In this document: positions 45,370 through 54,741 of the stretch, piece by piece
How the letters are laid out: each line of letters begins with the position of its first letter
How positions within the stretch are numbered: position 1 is the stretch's first letter
NCBI GenBank assembly: GCA_945888625.1
Contig: CAMDAH010000001.1
Location: 212,540 to 276,539 of the forward strand
Origin: Chryseobacterium gleum
Lineage (GTDB): Bacteria; Bacteroidota; Bacteroidia; Flavobacteriales_D; Crocinitomicaceae
DNA length: 64,000 nt
Reading direction: 5' to 3'
Notes under the pieces: model-generated
What the model saw: only the letters and a program-made list of their open reading frames with translations
Told to the model about the DNA's origin: nothing
Databases searched by the model: none
Program-made: the position numbers and the translations under genes

Positions 45370-46542
45370 TTGGCTCCTTTGTCTTTGTATTTCAATTTTT
45401 TAAATAAGCACCTTTTGTTAAGTACTTATCTAGCTTTATTTTTTTTTATTTCGTGTACCAATAAAAATATAAAACACCAGGGAAAATCAAAACAGTCAAA
45501 TTCTACATTTAAACCTGCTTTTAATTCGGCCTCTGTGTCTTGGACTAAAAAAACGAACTTGATAGTTGATTCTTTTTACCAAAACACGATATATAATAAA
45601 GGGTTTAGCGGGCAGTTTCTGGTCGCAAAGAACGGACATATAATTTATCAAAGAGTAAGTGGATATGCTAATAAGGAAAGCGGTTGGAAAATGTCAGATA
45701 CAACCTCAATTCATGTTGCATCGATAAGTAAAGTGGTAACGGCAATGGCAATTTTACGCTTAGTGGACCAAAAGAAAGTGCGTTTAGACGAAATGGTAAG
45801 TTTTTATCTTCCCAAATTTCCTTACACAGGGATTACTATACGCATGTTATTAAATCACCGAAGTGGGCTCCCTTACTACGGGTATTTTGCTGAAAGTTTA
45901 TGGCCTAAAGAGGAGCCGTTGCGGAATAGTGATGTATTGGCTTTGATGAGTGCACATGCTGTCCCCGTCAATTATTTGCCGAATACCAGGTTTTCGTACT
46001 GCAATACAAATTTTGTGTTTTTGGCATTAGTGATCGAGCACCTTACTAAAAAAGATTTTCCAAGGGCCATGAAGGAACTTATTTTTAAGCCACTTGAAAT
46101 GAATCACAGTTTCATTTTGGCGTCGAAAAATGAATTTAATCGACATGCTCAATCTTACAGAACGAATGGGAGCAGGTATGACTTTACTAATTTAGACGCC
46201 GTGTATGGCGATAAGAATGTATATACCACAGCGACTGATTTAGTATTATTTGACAATGCAATTTACACTAACTTCATCAGTGATTCATTAAAAACGGCCA
46301 TGTTTAAAGGCTATAGCTATGAAAATCCGGGCACGAATAATTATGGGTTGGGTTGGCGCATGAAAGAGCAGCAAGGAATGACACCTTATTTTTATCATAC
46401 CGCTTGGTGGCATGGTTCAACTGGAATTTATGCTCGTCTTAGAAAAGAAAAAGTTACGGTTATTGCTTTAGCTAATAATTTTTGCAAGCAACTTTACATG
46501 ATATCCCCTTTGGTATCTTATTTTGGCAATTACCCTTGGTAG
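45370..46542 (+). CDS. Serine hydrolase of the beta-lactamase class C/PBP fold, lipoprotein
   Basis: About 390 residues with an uncertain start: the frame opens at a TTG (45370), other TTG codons follow, and no ATG gives the signal peptide. The lipobox FFFISC puts the acylated Cys at residue 29. Catalytic motifs are S118-I-S-K121, YCN (Tyr-x-Asn near residue 213) and HGSTG near the C-terminus in place of KTG. Such enzymes are esterases or D-amino peptidases; a true beta-lactamase is unlikely without further evidence. Confidence 0.82.
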   Translation: MAPLSLYFNFLNKHLLLSTYLALFFFISCTNKNIKHQGKSKQSNSTFKPAFNSASVSWTKKTNLIVDSFYQNTIYNKGFSGQFLVAKNGHIIYQRVSGYANKESGWKMSDTTSIHVASISKVVTAMAILRLVDQKKVRLDEMVSFYLPKFPYTGITIRMLLNHRSGLPYYGYFAESLWPKEEPLRNSDVLALMSAHAVPVNYLPNTRFSYCNTNFVFLALVIEHLTKKDFPRAMKELIFKPLEMNHSFILASKNEFNRHAQSYRTNGSRYDFTNLDAVYGDKNVYTTATDLVLFDNAIYTNFISDSLKTAMFKGYSYENPGTNNYGLGWRMKEQQGMTPYFYHTAWWHGSTGIYARLRKEKVTVIALANNFCKQLYMISPLVSYFGNYPW

Positions 46543-46558
46543 CGAATGTAGCATACGA

Positions 46559-46819
46559 TCACAAGCTGTCCAAGGCATTTACCGTTTGTGCAAACCGGTG
46601 ACATTTATCGCTAATGCTATCTGTATCATGCTCGTGTATGGCCAATACTACTTTGTTATACGAAACCGTAATGTCAGGATGGTGCTTTTGAGCTTGTGCT
46701 ATTTCCATGACCTCATTTACAAATAGAATTACCAAGCTATAGTCAGTAAAGAAAAACTCCCTTACTAATTCACCATTAATTATGTCCCAATTCGTTGTTT
46801 GTTTCATGGTATTAATCAT
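46559..46819 (-). CDS. phhB: Pterin-4a-carbinolamine dehydratase
   Basis: An 86-residue (or 82 from the internal ATG) protein with the family motif AQKHHPDITVSYNKV and ALTH-like HEHDTDSISDKCHRFAQ. It recycles tetrahydrobiopterin made by aromatic amino acid hydroxylases, or acts as a dimerisation cofactor. No hydroxylase is adjacent. Its ATG overlaps the TGA of the upstream adenylate cyclase (ATGA), so translation is coupled. Confidence 0.9.
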   Translation of the reverse strand: MINTMKQTTNWDIINGELVREFFFTDYSLVILFVNEVMEIAQAQKHHPDITVSYNKVVLAIHEHDTDSISDKCHRFAQTVNALDSL

Positions 46820-48672
46820 TGAGTGTTTGTAATGGTGTGAGTGATTTCGATTGTTTCGATGCGTTCTTTGACAAAATACATGTCAATTTCACCTTTGTTT
46901 TTAGCTGCAACTTTGCCTCGGTATTCACAAACAAATTGCTCTTTTATGAGTTCATAAGTGGATCCTGAGACATTAATTTTGTTGATTTCGCCACTACTTT
47001 CCATGCGCGAAGCGGTGTTTACGGTATCTCCCCAAATGTCGTAGGAGAATTTCTTTGTTCCCACAATACCAGCAATTAAAGGGCCGGTATGGATACCAAC
47101 TCGAATATCAAAATAGGGCAACTTCTTTTCAATGCGTTCCGTTTTTAGTTCTTCGATGAATAACAAGATTTCCTCAGCGGCCATGACCACATCGATGGGA
47201 TGGCTCAAATTTTCTTTTGGTAAGCCTCCTGCTGCCATATAGGCATCGCCAATTGTTTTTATTTTTTCGATTTGGTATTTATCCATGATGCGATCTATTC
47301 CTTTAAAACAAGTGTCAATCTCGGTTACCAATTCCTTTGGAGTTAGTTGTTCCGCGATTTTTGTGAATCCCTTGAAGTCAGTAAATAAAACGGTGGCACT
47401 CTCAAAGTTTTTGGTCTCCGCACTTCCCTTTTTCTTTAGTTCTTGGGCCGTTTCATAGGGAAGGATGTTTAATAATAATGCCTCTGAACGTCTTTTTCCT
47501 TTTACAACAACGGTCATTAAAACTACAATTAGCAATAAGATACCTCCGGCGGAAATTAATCCCACCCGTTGCTTTTGAATTTGAGAATCCGCGATGGCCT
47601 CTTTTTGTGCATATTGTAGGCTAGCGGCAAGCTTTTCTTTTTCATAATTAAAATTCAACTCTTTTTCTACCATTGAGCGTTCATTGTCTATGTTTTTAAT
47701 GGAGTCATTTAGGTTTTTGTAAATCTCAAAATAAAGGAGGGCGTCTTTGTCTTTTCCGATACTTTTATTGCTCTTATACAAACAATCACAGGCATCTCTT
47801 TTTAGTGGGGGGATCTTTAATTCTGCTGCCGTTTTATAGGCGGAAAAACACCAACTAATTGCCGTGGAATAATCGTTCAGTTCATTGTAAACTAGACCGA
47901 TATTCAATTCAGCAATAATTTGAAAACGACGGTTTTTTATTTCCAGAAAGATTTCTTTTGCTTTTTTGGATGCTTCAAGTGCCTTATTCAAGTAGGTCGC
48001 TGCATTTTTCGGATCTGTTTCCTTTACTGCTTTGCCTTGCTCATAATAAACATATCCAATGTTTCCATAAGCGATGCCTACCTGTTCTCGGTTCTTCTCT
48101 TCATTAATATATTTTAGACTTTCTCGGTATGATTGCAACGCGGCCTCATACTCCAACTTCGCACCATAGATATTTCCCAATAAACTTAAGGAAGCTGAGA
48201 TTCGAACGGAATCATTCAAGGCCCGATTTATTTTGAGTCCTTTTAATTGATATTCTGCCGCTTTTTCATTGTTTTCTTGCCGTTCGTATATCTGTCCAAT
48301 GACACTGTAGCAGTCAGCAATTAGTTTCTTATCTTTAAATCCCTCGGAAAGATTCAGCGCTTTTTGAGCATATTCCAGTGCTATCGGATACACTCCTTGA
48401 ATGAGTAGCGTTTTGGCTCGGATTAAATGATTGGATTGTTGTAAGCTTAGCTCCCCGATTTTTTCATTCAACTTGTTGGCAAGATCCAATAATATAATGG
48501 AGCTGTCTGGCTTTGAATTCGTCATTAACTCTGCGGCACTTTGTAATGTCTTGACCCGCGTTTTCTTTGGATTGTTACCGTTTAAACCTTCTTCTACGAG
48601 TTTGTTTAAGCTTTTCTGGTTGTAAGCCACGGTGCAAATAAAACAAAAGAGGAGTAGAAAGGTGCTTTTCAT
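46816..48672 (-). CDS. TPR-containing membrane adenylate cyclase
   Basis: A 618-residue protein from the ATG at 48672, which starts a signal peptide (MKSTFLLLFCFICTVAYNQ); a longer frame to 48738 was rejected because it would precede a weak -7 element (TAACTTTA). Residues about 40-330 hold tetratricopeptide repeats (AAEYQLKGLKINRALND, GNIGYVYYEQGKA), then one membrane helix about 364-386, and a class III cyclase about 410-590. The metal site is in VLFTDFKGF and IGDAYM; Lys in IKTIGD and Asp in YDIWGDTVN indicate ATP. The layout resembles CHASE-like sensors with a periplasmic TPR. It is the second adenylate cyclase in the window and shares an ATGA overlap with phhB. Confidence 0.88.
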   Translation of the reverse strand: MKSTFLLLFCFICTVAYNQKSLNKLVEEGLNGNNPKKTRVKTLQSAAELMTNSKPDSSIILLDLANKLNEKIGELSLQQSNHLIRAKTLLIQGVYPIALEYAQKALNLSEGFKDKKLIADCYSVIGQIYERQENNEKAAEYQLKGLKINRALNDSVRISASLSLLGNIYGAKLEYEAALQSYRESLKYINEEKNREQVGIAYGNIGYVYYEQGKAVKETDPKNAATYLNKALEASKKAKEIFLEIKNRRFQIIAELNIGLVYNELNDYSTAISWCFSAYKTAAELKIPPLKRDACDCLYKSNKSIGKDKDALLYFEIYKNLNDSIKNIDNERSMVEKELNFNYEKEKLAASLQYAQKEAIADSQIQKQRVGLISAGGILLLIVVLMTVVVKGKRRSEALLLNILPYETAQELKKKGSAETKNFESATVLFTDFKGFTKIAEQLTPKELVTEIDTCFKGIDRIMDKYQIEKIKTIGDAYMAAGGLPKENLSHPIDVVMAAEEILLFIEELKTERIEKKLPYFDIRVGIHTGPLIAGIVGTKKFSYDIWGDTVNTASRMESSGEINKINVSGSTYELIKEQFVCEYRGKVAAKNKGEIDMYFVKERIETIEITHTITNTQ

Positions 48673-48809
48673 TTTATTGCTTAGCAACGAGATTAAATTA
48701 AAACGCGGTAAAGTTAAAATTATATATTTCAAGATCATTAACTAACATGAAATCCAAAAACTTAAATTAGCCTTTTTATTTACTTAACTTTAAATTTAAG
48801 CACCTAGGG

Positions 48810-48817
48810 TAATTTTG
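48810..48817 (+). promoter_or_regulatory. -7 element of the truncated phosphatase gene
   Basis: TAATTTTG fits TAnnTTTG and lies four bases before the ATG at 48822. The promoter seems intact although the gene is truncated. Confidence 0.5.
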
Positions 48818-48821
48818 TAAA

Positions 48822-49034
48822 ATGAAAACATTTTTACTTGCCTTTTGTTTTATAACCACAATTGGATTCTCGCAGACAATTATTCGTGGTCCTTACTTGC
48901 AATCGCCTACTGAGACTACAATCACGATTATGTGGCGAACAGATGTTCCAACTAATTCGACCGTTTGGTTCGAACAAAATCAGCAGCAATTAGTGCAAAC
49001 CGCTACAGGAAATAGTAATAAGACGTTTAAATGA
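48822..49034 (+). pseudogene. Truncated purple acid phosphatase-like protein (N-terminus only)
   Basis: A 70-residue product with signal peptide (MKTFLLAFCFITTIGFSQ) followed by the start of the fibronectin-like N-terminal domain of purple acid phosphatases: IIRGPYLQSPTETTITIMWRTD and STVWFE. The metallophosphatase core is missing; the frame stops after NSNKTFK and the remaining bases to 49169 show no continuation in any frame. A 3' deletion that brought the remnant next to mnmE is the likely cause. It retains its promoter and could still be transcribed. Confidence 0.65.
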
Positions 49035-49169
49035 TTTTAAGATTTGAAATTAAAGTGTATTAAAATACAACAAAAACGAATCCAAAATAATCATTGTTTA
49101 CATATTTATGAAATTAGTATTAAAATTGAAGAAAAGTTTAATGCTTTACCTTTTTTTTTCTTGATGTAC

Positions 49170-50525
49170 CTACTTTCCAATACAAAACTTGCTAAAAATA
49201 TTACCCAAAAGATCATCGCTGGAAATATCTCCTGTGATGCTGCCTAGGTGATACATTGCTTGACGGATATCCATCGCGATGAAGTCGCCGCTCACTTGGG
49301 TGATTATGCCTTCTTTGGCTTTTTCTAAGGCGGCAATGGTTTTTAGTAGCGCGTCGTGGTGGCGCACGTTGACAATTATTGTTTCTTGACTGCTGTCAAA
49401 ACCGTTGTTTATCAGTTGAACTAGCTTGTCTTTCAATGCGGTGATGCCAAGTCTTGATTTTGCGCTAATGGCAAGGTCGCAGGCGCTTTCTTGTGTAATT
49501 AAATCAATTTTATTGGCAATGCTAAGAATGTGTTTTTGGGGAAATTGCTCGCGCAGTGTTTGCGTCCATGTGTTTACCTCATTTATTTGTGCTGGAGAAG
49601 AGGCATCTGCCATACATAACACAATGGAGGCCAGGGCAATTTTTTGGTGTGATCGAGCAATACCAATCGATTCTATGGTTTCTTCGGTTTCACGAATTCC
49701 GGCGGTGTCAATTAAGCGGAAGAGAATTCCATCTATGTTGAGGGTTTCTTCAATGACGTCTCGTGTAGTGCCAGCAATTTCACTAACAATCGCTCGGTCT
49801 TCTCCTAATAATTGATTTAGAAGGGTACTTTTTCCGGTGTTTGGTGCGCCCACTAAGGCAACGGGAACGCCATGCTTTAAGGCATTTCCAAGTGCAAAGG
49901 ATGCTGCAAGTCGGTGTAAAACTGAAAGTACCTCTTCAACCAGTTGCTTGAGTTGGGTCCTGTCAGCGAATTCAACGTCTTCTTCTGAGAAGTCTAATTC
50001 TAATTCTACCAAGGAAGCAAAATTCATTAACTGCTGTCGTAATTCCTTTAGTTCGGAGGAAAAATTCCCCCGTAATTGTTGTATGGCAACTTGATGTGCT
50101 TGTTGGCTTTGTGAGGCGATGAGGTCTGCAACAGCTTCTGCTTGTGAAAGATCCATCTTTCCATTTAAAAACGCGCGTTTTGTAAATTCTCCAGGTTCGG
50201 CCAAACGGCAACCACTTGTTAGCAGCATTTCTAAGATTTGTTGCTGAATATAACTAGAGCCATGACAAGTAATTTCAACACTTTCTTCACCGGTAAAACT
50301 TTTGCCTTCATCAAAAACACTCACGAGTACCTCGTCGATAACGTTGCCATTTTTATTTTTTAGGTAGCCGAAATGGACGCTATGGCTTTCTACGTTTAAT
50401 ACATCTTTAGAGAAAACCCCTTTCAATAACTTACGGCTTCCTGGTCCAGAAATGCGAATCAAGGCAATTGCTCCCACTCCGTTTGGGGTGGCTAATGCAC
50501 AAATGATGTCTGATGATAGATTCAT
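49170..50525 (-). CDS. mnmE: tRNA modification GTPase MnmE
   Basis: A 451-residue GTPase that with MnmG adds the carboxymethylaminomethyl group to wobble uridine-34. The N-terminal folate-binding domain starts MNLSSDIICALATPNG; the G domain shows GAPNTGKSTLLN, GTTRDVI, DTAGIRETE and NKIDL; the C-terminal catalytic CIGK is intact. A TAACTTCG element (minus, 50537-50530) sits four bases before the ATG. Confidence 0.96.
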   Translation of the reverse strand: MNLSSDIICALATPNGVGAIALIRISGPGSRKLLKGVFSKDVLNVESHSVHFGYLKNKNGNVIDEVLVSVFDEGKSFTGEESVEITCHGSSYIQQQILEMLLTSGCRLAEPGEFTKRAFLNGKMDLSQAEAVADLIASQSQQAHQVAIQQLRGNFSSELKELRQQLMNFASLVELELDFSEEDVEFADRTQLKQLVEEVLSVLHRLAASFALGNALKHGVPVALVGAPNTGKSTLLNQLLGEDRAIVSEIAGTTRDVIEETLNIDGILFRLIDTAGIRETEETIESIGIARSHQKIALASIVLCMADASSPAQINEVNTWTQTLREQFPQKHILSIANKIDLITQESACDLAISAKSRLGITALKDKLVQLINNGFDSSQETIIVNVRHHDALLKTIAALEKAKEGIITQVSGDFIAMDIRQAMYHLGSITGDISSDDLLGNIFSKFCIGK

Positions 50526-50578
50526 GGGGCGAAGTTACGCAGAATGGCTAATATTTTCAATTTGAAGATTTGTTTACA

Positions 50579-51229
50579 TTAAAAGTTGGTTAACACTTCT
50601 AGCAGTTCTTCTAATTGAGCTTTAATGAGTGTTTTGCTCACCTGCACCTTACTGTTACGCAGGGCTTTTTCGGTCGTATTTCCCCAAGCAATAACCTTAG
50701 CGTGCTCAGGGAGTTTGTTGACCTGTAAAAAAGCCTCAAGGTTACTCGGGCTGGTAAAAACATACACATCACATTCGGGGATGCTTTGCGGCGAAGGCAG
50801 GGTGTTGTAGATGCAGATGCTTTCGCACTGCGAACTTGGGATGATTGAAGCAATGGTTTTCTGTGAAAGCGACGAGTGGGGGATGAGAAGTCGTTTATCA
50901 CCGAGCCAATTTTTAAATTTTTCAGCTACTTTTTCAGGATTCCCAGCTTCTTTTCCAACAAAGGCAAAATCGATGTTGAATCGTTTGGCGGTTTCTTCGC
51001 CGATACAGGCAAATTGCAGGGAACTTAGCGGGCCGTCATAACTTCTTAGGAAAAAACGTCCCGCTCGCACACTGGAAAAAAAGACCACTTCAAAGGGTTT
51101 CTCGATGGAAAAAGGAACTTCCTCAAAGGTGATTTGAGATTGGGCATGCAAGTCGATTTGACCAAAACTACAGTATTGCTGAAGAATAAAGAGATCGTCT
51201 AGGTCTCGGGTGATGTAAAGGCTTTTCAT
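50579..51229 (-). CDS. hemD: Uroporphyrinogen-III synthase
   Basis: A 216-residue enzyme that cyclises hydroxymethylbilane with D-ring inversion. The family is poorly conserved; FFSSVRAGRFFL, CIGEETAKRF, YVFTSPSNLEAFL and VIAWGNTTEKAL match its alternating alpha/beta pattern. Assignment is supported strongly by position: the ATG overlaps the TGA of hemC (ATGA) at the end of hemA-hemC-hemD. Confidence 0.88.
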   Translation of the reverse strand: MKSLYITRDLDDLFILQQYCSFGQIDLHAQSQITFEEVPFSIEKPFEVVFFSSVRAGRFFLRSYDGPLSSLQFACIGEETAKRFNIDFAFVGKEAGNPEKVAEKFKNWLGDKRLLIPHSSLSQKTIASIIPSSQCESICIYNTLPSPQSIPECDVYVFTSPSNLEAFLQVNKLPEHAKVIAWGNTTEKALRNSKVQVSKTLIKAQLEELLEVLTNF

Positions 51230-52119
51230 GAGCGCGCTTTCAAAACCGAAGCAATGTGCGCGGCAATGTCTGGGTTTTCATTTGCTTCAAATTTAAAAGA
51301 AACCGCTGCTTCTTGTGCCCTGTGTGCATGGGTAACGTGGATGAATTGTCCATCATTATAAACACCCAGGGGCAATTGGCAACCTCCATCCATTAGATTC
51401 AAGACTTTGCGTTCTACAGCAATTAATGTGTGTACTGCAGTATCATTTAAAGGTGAAACAAGGGTTTTTGTGCGTTCATCATTGCTGCGTATTTGTAAAC
51501 CAAGTACACCTTGCGCAGGAGCGGGCACAATGATTTCTGGGTCTAGTCGCACGACGATTAAATCACTTAAATCTAAGTTCAATCTACTTACTCCGGCTTT
51601 CGCTAACAAGATGGCATCGTATTCCCCATTGCGCAACTTGGCGATTCGCGTCGGCACATTTCCGCGTAAATCTTTAATGATTAAATCGTTTCGATGAGCA
51701 AGCACTTGTGATTTTCTTCGGGCAGAAGAGGTTCCGATTACGCCTCCTTTTTTCAAATTCCACAGCCTATTTTCTTCAACAGAAGTTGGGTGAATCAACA
51801 AGAGTTCGGCAGGGTCTTCTCTGTCTGAAACCGCTACAATGCAGAGTCCTTCAGGCGGATTTGTTTCTAGGTCTTTGTGGGAGTGAACGGCTAAATCGAT
51901 TCTTCCTTGGAGCAGGGCAAGTTCTAGTTCTTTGGTAAAAAAACCCTTGCCTTCTAGTTTATCGAAGCTGAGGTCTTGGATAAGATCGCCTTGGGTTTGA
52001 ATGATTTCAATGCTGACCTCACAGCCTAAATTTTCCAGCTTTGTTTTGACATGATACGCCTGCCAAAGGGCCAAGTCGCTGCCGCGCGATCCAATTCGAA
52101 TGCACTGATTTTCAGGCAT
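51226..52119 (-). CDS. hemC: Hydroxymethylbilane synthase
   Basis: A 297-residue porphobilinogen deaminase. Motifs are IRIGSRGSDLALWQA, HSHKDLE (active Asp region), GTSSARRKSQ, RGNVPTR and the dipyrromethane-binding Cys in MDGGCQLPLG. Its start overlaps the end of hemA by eight bases, and hemD follows with an ATGA overlap, so the three are translationally coupled. Confidence 0.96.
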   Translation of the reverse strand: MPENQCIRIGSRGSDLALWQAYHVKTKLENLGCEVSIEIIQTQGDLIQDLSFDKLEGKGFFTKELELALLQGRIDLAVHSHKDLETNPPEGLCIVAVSDREDPAELLLIHPTSVEENRLWNLKKGGVIGTSSARRKSQVLAHRNDLIIKDLRGNVPTRIAKLRNGEYDAILLAKAGVSRLNLDLSDLIVVRLDPEIIVPAPAQGVLGLQIRSNDERTKTLVSPLNDTAVHTLIAVERKVLNLMDGGCQLPLGVYNDGQFIHVTHAHRAQEAAVSFKFEANENPDIAAHIASVLKARS

Positions 52120-53371
52120 TTTTAATGATAATTTCTTTCGCTAATTTCATAGGACCACTGATGTATTTTTTTTCCATGTAGCCGATCACTTTTTCCAATA
52201 CTTCCCGGGATTGTTCATCCATGTTTTCAATTTCTGATTTAAAGACATTGTTTAGGGCAGAAGCTTTAATTTCTTTCACTTGTTTAGGCACTGATTTCAT
52301 GGCTAATTCCACGTAGCGCTCTTTTACTTTTGTCCGAAATTCAAGAATGGCTAAGTCAATGATTTGTAGCACATGGTCTACTTCTTTCGTTCTTTCTTTT
52401 AGGTTTTGATTGGATATTTTTTGCAGCAGATCCACTGAAATGTGCGTTAGGGAATTGTTTTCAATAATCGAAGGATTTAGATCTTGTGGAATAGCAATGT
52501 CGATGACAATTTTTTTATCTTGCTCCCCATTTAGTATGGCAGCATAAATTTCTGGCGAAATAACGTGGTGATCAGCGCCTGTGCACGAAATGATAACGTC
52601 AAAACCTTCTCGATAAGTCATTAAATCATCCAGGCGATATGCGGCACATTTTAGTTCCGTTGCTAAAACTTCTGCGTTCGCCAATGTGCGGTTAAACACG
52701 GCGAAATTTTTGTAGCCATGTTTTTTTAAATAATGACTCATGGTAGTGTTTGTAACGCCTGCTCCAATTACTAAAATGCGTGCATCTAAGCGAATGTTTA
52801 ATCGCTTTAAGTGCTGATAAGCCAAAGAAACAACAGAAACAGGTTTCGTTGCAATACTGGTTTCTGTATATACTTTTTTAGCCGTTTCGATAACATGCTT
52901 CATTAATAGACGAAATCGATCTCCGGCCAGGCCTACTTTGCGGCAATGTTCATAGGCTGTGCGAACTTGTGTGATAATCTCACGTTCACCAATAATCATG
53001 GAGTCTATGGAGGACGCTACTGAGAAAACATGTTCAATTGCCTTTTCTTCTTTATAAATTTCTAGGTTAATAAGGTAATCCGTAATTGTTGATGAAGCAA
53101 GTTGGGGGTAAAGTGCTTGCAGAAAATCAAACAGCCACGAATTAGTAATCTCATTAGGCGCAAAAAAACTTATTTCAACACGATTGCAGGTAGAGATAAA
53201 TAAAAGTTCTGGGATATCAAACCTTGTTTTTAAGGCAAGTAATCGAACTGCTTGATCTGCTTCTTCAATGTGTAAGACACCAATTTTACTTGCTTCAAAT
53301 CGTCGGTGCGTAAAAGCGATAGTATGAAGTTCGGAGAGCAAATTTATTCTTTTTGGGTACAAATTTCGCAA
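52112..53371 (-). CDS. hemA: Glutamyl-tRNA reductase
   Basis: About 419 residues; reduces Glu-tRNA to glutamate-1-semialdehyde, the first step of tetrapyrrole synthesis. The catalytic Cys is C62 in ISTCNRVE; the NADPH domain has GAGVTNTTMSHYLKKHG and the ends LKERTKEVD and helical dimerisation domain follow. The start is uncertain: the frame opens at TTG 53371, and another TTG occurs 10 codons later beside a TAAATTTG element. It heads the hemA-hemC-hemD operon. Confidence 0.95.
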   Translation of the reverse strand: MRNLYPKRINLLSELHTIAFTHRRFEASKIGVLHIEEADQAVRLLALKTRFDIPELLFISTCNRVEISFFAPNEITNSWLFDFLQALYPQLASSTITDYLINLEIYKEEKAIEHVFSVASSIDSMIIGEREIITQVRTAYEHCRKVGLAGDRFRLLMKHVIETAKKVYTETSIATKPVSVVSLAYQHLKRLNIRLDARILVIGAGVTNTTMSHYLKKHGYKNFAVFNRTLANAEVLATELKCAAYRLDDLMTYREGFDVIISCTGADHHVISPEIYAAILNGEQDKKIVIDIAIPQDLNPSIIENNSLTHISVDLLQKISNQNLKERTKEVDHVLQIIDLAILEFRTKVKERYVELAMKSVPKQVKEIKASALNNVFKSEIENMDEQSREVLEKVIGYMEKKYISGPMKLAKEIIIKNA

Positions 53372-53450
53372 GGGAATTTAGTTTAATTGTCATAGGATTG
53401 TCACAACTGTAATTTATACTGTTTATAAATAAATTATTTAGGATTTTTAA

Positions 53451-53855
53451 TCAGTCAATACTTTGACAAATCTCTACAAGTAGTTTTTGCGTCGTCCTCG
53501 GATGAAGAAAAGCAATGAGCTTGTTATCAGCTCCGGGTTTCGGCGTTTCGTGGATCATCTCAAAGCCTAAGGAGCTAAGGCGTTTTATTTCTGCATGAAT
53601 ATCATCCACTTCAAAAGCAATATGATGAAAACCTTCGCCTTTATTTGCTAAAAACTTTCCGATGGGTGATACAGGATCCAACGCCTCAAGTAGCTCGATT
53701 TTAGTATTGCCCACTTTCAAAAAAGCAGTGCGAACCAATTCCGATTCAACAATTTCTGTTTTATAGCAGCTTACGCCTAATAAATTTTCGTATGTTTTCA
53801 AGGCCACCTCGATGTTTTCGACAGCAATACCAATATGTTCAATGTGCTTTATCAT
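53451..53855 (-). CDS. mce: Methylmalonyl-CoA epimerase
   Basis: A 134-residue vicinal-oxygen-chelate enzyme that interconverts the epimers of methylmalonyl-CoA between propionyl-CoA carboxylase and mutase. The metal ligands are suggested by HIEHIGIAVENIE, the EGFHHIAFEVDD block and the terminal VEI. The ATG at 53855 starts one base after the stop of the upstream gene; a longer frame to 53891 lies inside that gene and was rejected. Confidence 0.9.
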   Translation of the reverse strand: MIKHIEHIGIAVENIEVALKTYENLLGVSCYKTEIVESELVRTAFLKVGNTKIELLEALDPVSPIGKFLANKGEGFHHIAFEVDDIHAEIKRLSSLGFEMIHETPKPGADNKLIAFLHPRTTQKLLVEICQSID

Positions 53856-53856
53856 G

Positions 53857-54660
53857 TTAGTATTTAATGAATTTTTCGGAGGAGTTGTCAAAATTGATAA
53901 AGTAAATACCGTTTAAAAGTTGCTTACAATCAATTTGGCTATCGAATCCTTTTTTGAGCAAATTTCCAAAGGCATCATACAATTCATATTTTGTTCTTTC
54001 AGGTTTTGCGTCTGCGCTGAAATAAATAAAATCTTTAACTTTAGCGGGTGTTTTGATTACTTTTTTAGTTTGGGAATTGAAGCTTATTTCTTTAGAAAAA
54101 CGCTTTTGTTGTGTGTTATCAAGTTGCATAATTCTAATTTTATTATTCCCACTGCATGGCGTAATGGTTAATTGATAGGTATTTGTTCCAGGGGTGCCTT
54201 TTCCTTGAATTTCTCCTGCTGAAATCCACTTGCCCCATTTGTATTGTTCTACGTGAAAAGGCAGCCTACCATTTTCGTTTTTCGTGGTCCAGTTGATTAC
54301 GCCAGTCTCATTTGCCAACAGTGAGATTAGGGTAAACGTGCTCGTGGGAAGCAGCGCTTCTGGATTTATAAATCTCGGTGTACATCCTTCATAATGTTCA
54401 AGTTCCACAAAAACATCCTCTCCTTTTGTAAGGCCAAACAAACTTAAATCAATTTGAAAATGTTCGTTTTGAATGGTAGCTGGTAGGATGTTTCCATTTA
54501 CCAAAACTTTACTTATGCAAAAGCCAAATCCATCACTTTGATACGGATTCGAAACAAAAATATTTATGCCTTGATAATAACCGTCTATCGATAAGTTTGC
54601 ACTTTGCGAAAAGGCGCTGAAACATGGAAAAAGAAAGTAAATTAAAAATCGTTTTGTCAT
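53857..54660 (-). CDS. Secreted protein with T9SS type-A-like sorting domain
   Basis: A 267-residue exported protein from the ATG at 54660 (signal peptide MTKRFLIYFLFPCFSAFSQ); a GTG-started longer frame adds four residues. Two beta-sandwich regions follow, with strands LSIDGYYQGINIFVSNPY and GVINWTTKNENGRLPF. The C-terminus (YELYDAFGNLLKKGFDSQID, then LLNGIYFINF ... KFIKY) has the shape of the type-A T9SS sorting domain. No enzyme activity is recognisable. It precedes mce with a one-base gap. Confidence 0.7.
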   Translation of the reverse strand: MTKRFLIYFLFPCFSAFSQSANLSIDGYYQGINIFVSNPYQSDGFGFCISKVLVNGNILPATIQNEHFQIDLSLFGLTKGEDVFVELEHYEGCTPRFINPEALLPTSTFTLISLLANETGVINWTTKNENGRLPFHVEQYKWGKWISAGEIQGKGTPGTNTYQLTITPCSGNNKIRIMQLDNTQQKRFSKEISFNSQTKKVIKTPAKVKDFIYFSADAKPERTKYELYDAFGNLLKKGFDSQIDCKQLLNGIYFINFDNSSEKFIKY

Positions 54661-54707
54661 CGTCTTAAACACCTACAATATTAATGGCAATTTGTATGAT
54701 TTGCAAA

Positions 54708-54737
54708 TTGCTTGTTTGCATATAATAGTTAATTTTG
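54708..54737 (+). promoter_or_regulatory. hemJ promoter (TTG-N19-TAATTTTG), leaderless
   Basis: TTG at 54708-54710 and TAATTTTG at 54730-54737 are 19 bases apart. Four bases later the hemJ ATG begins, so the mRNA is predicted to be leaderless. Confidence 0.65.
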
Positions 54738-54741
54738 AGGC

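Noticed and set aside
45370..46542. Beta-lactamase resistance gene
   Set aside because: The SxxK and YxN motifs fit the whole serine-hydrolase fold family, and HGSTG replaces KTG; substrate is unknown.
49044..49247. A 67-residue frame after the truncated phosphatase
   Set aside because: Lys/Ile-rich, no similarity to the phosphatase core, and it runs into mnmE on the other strand.
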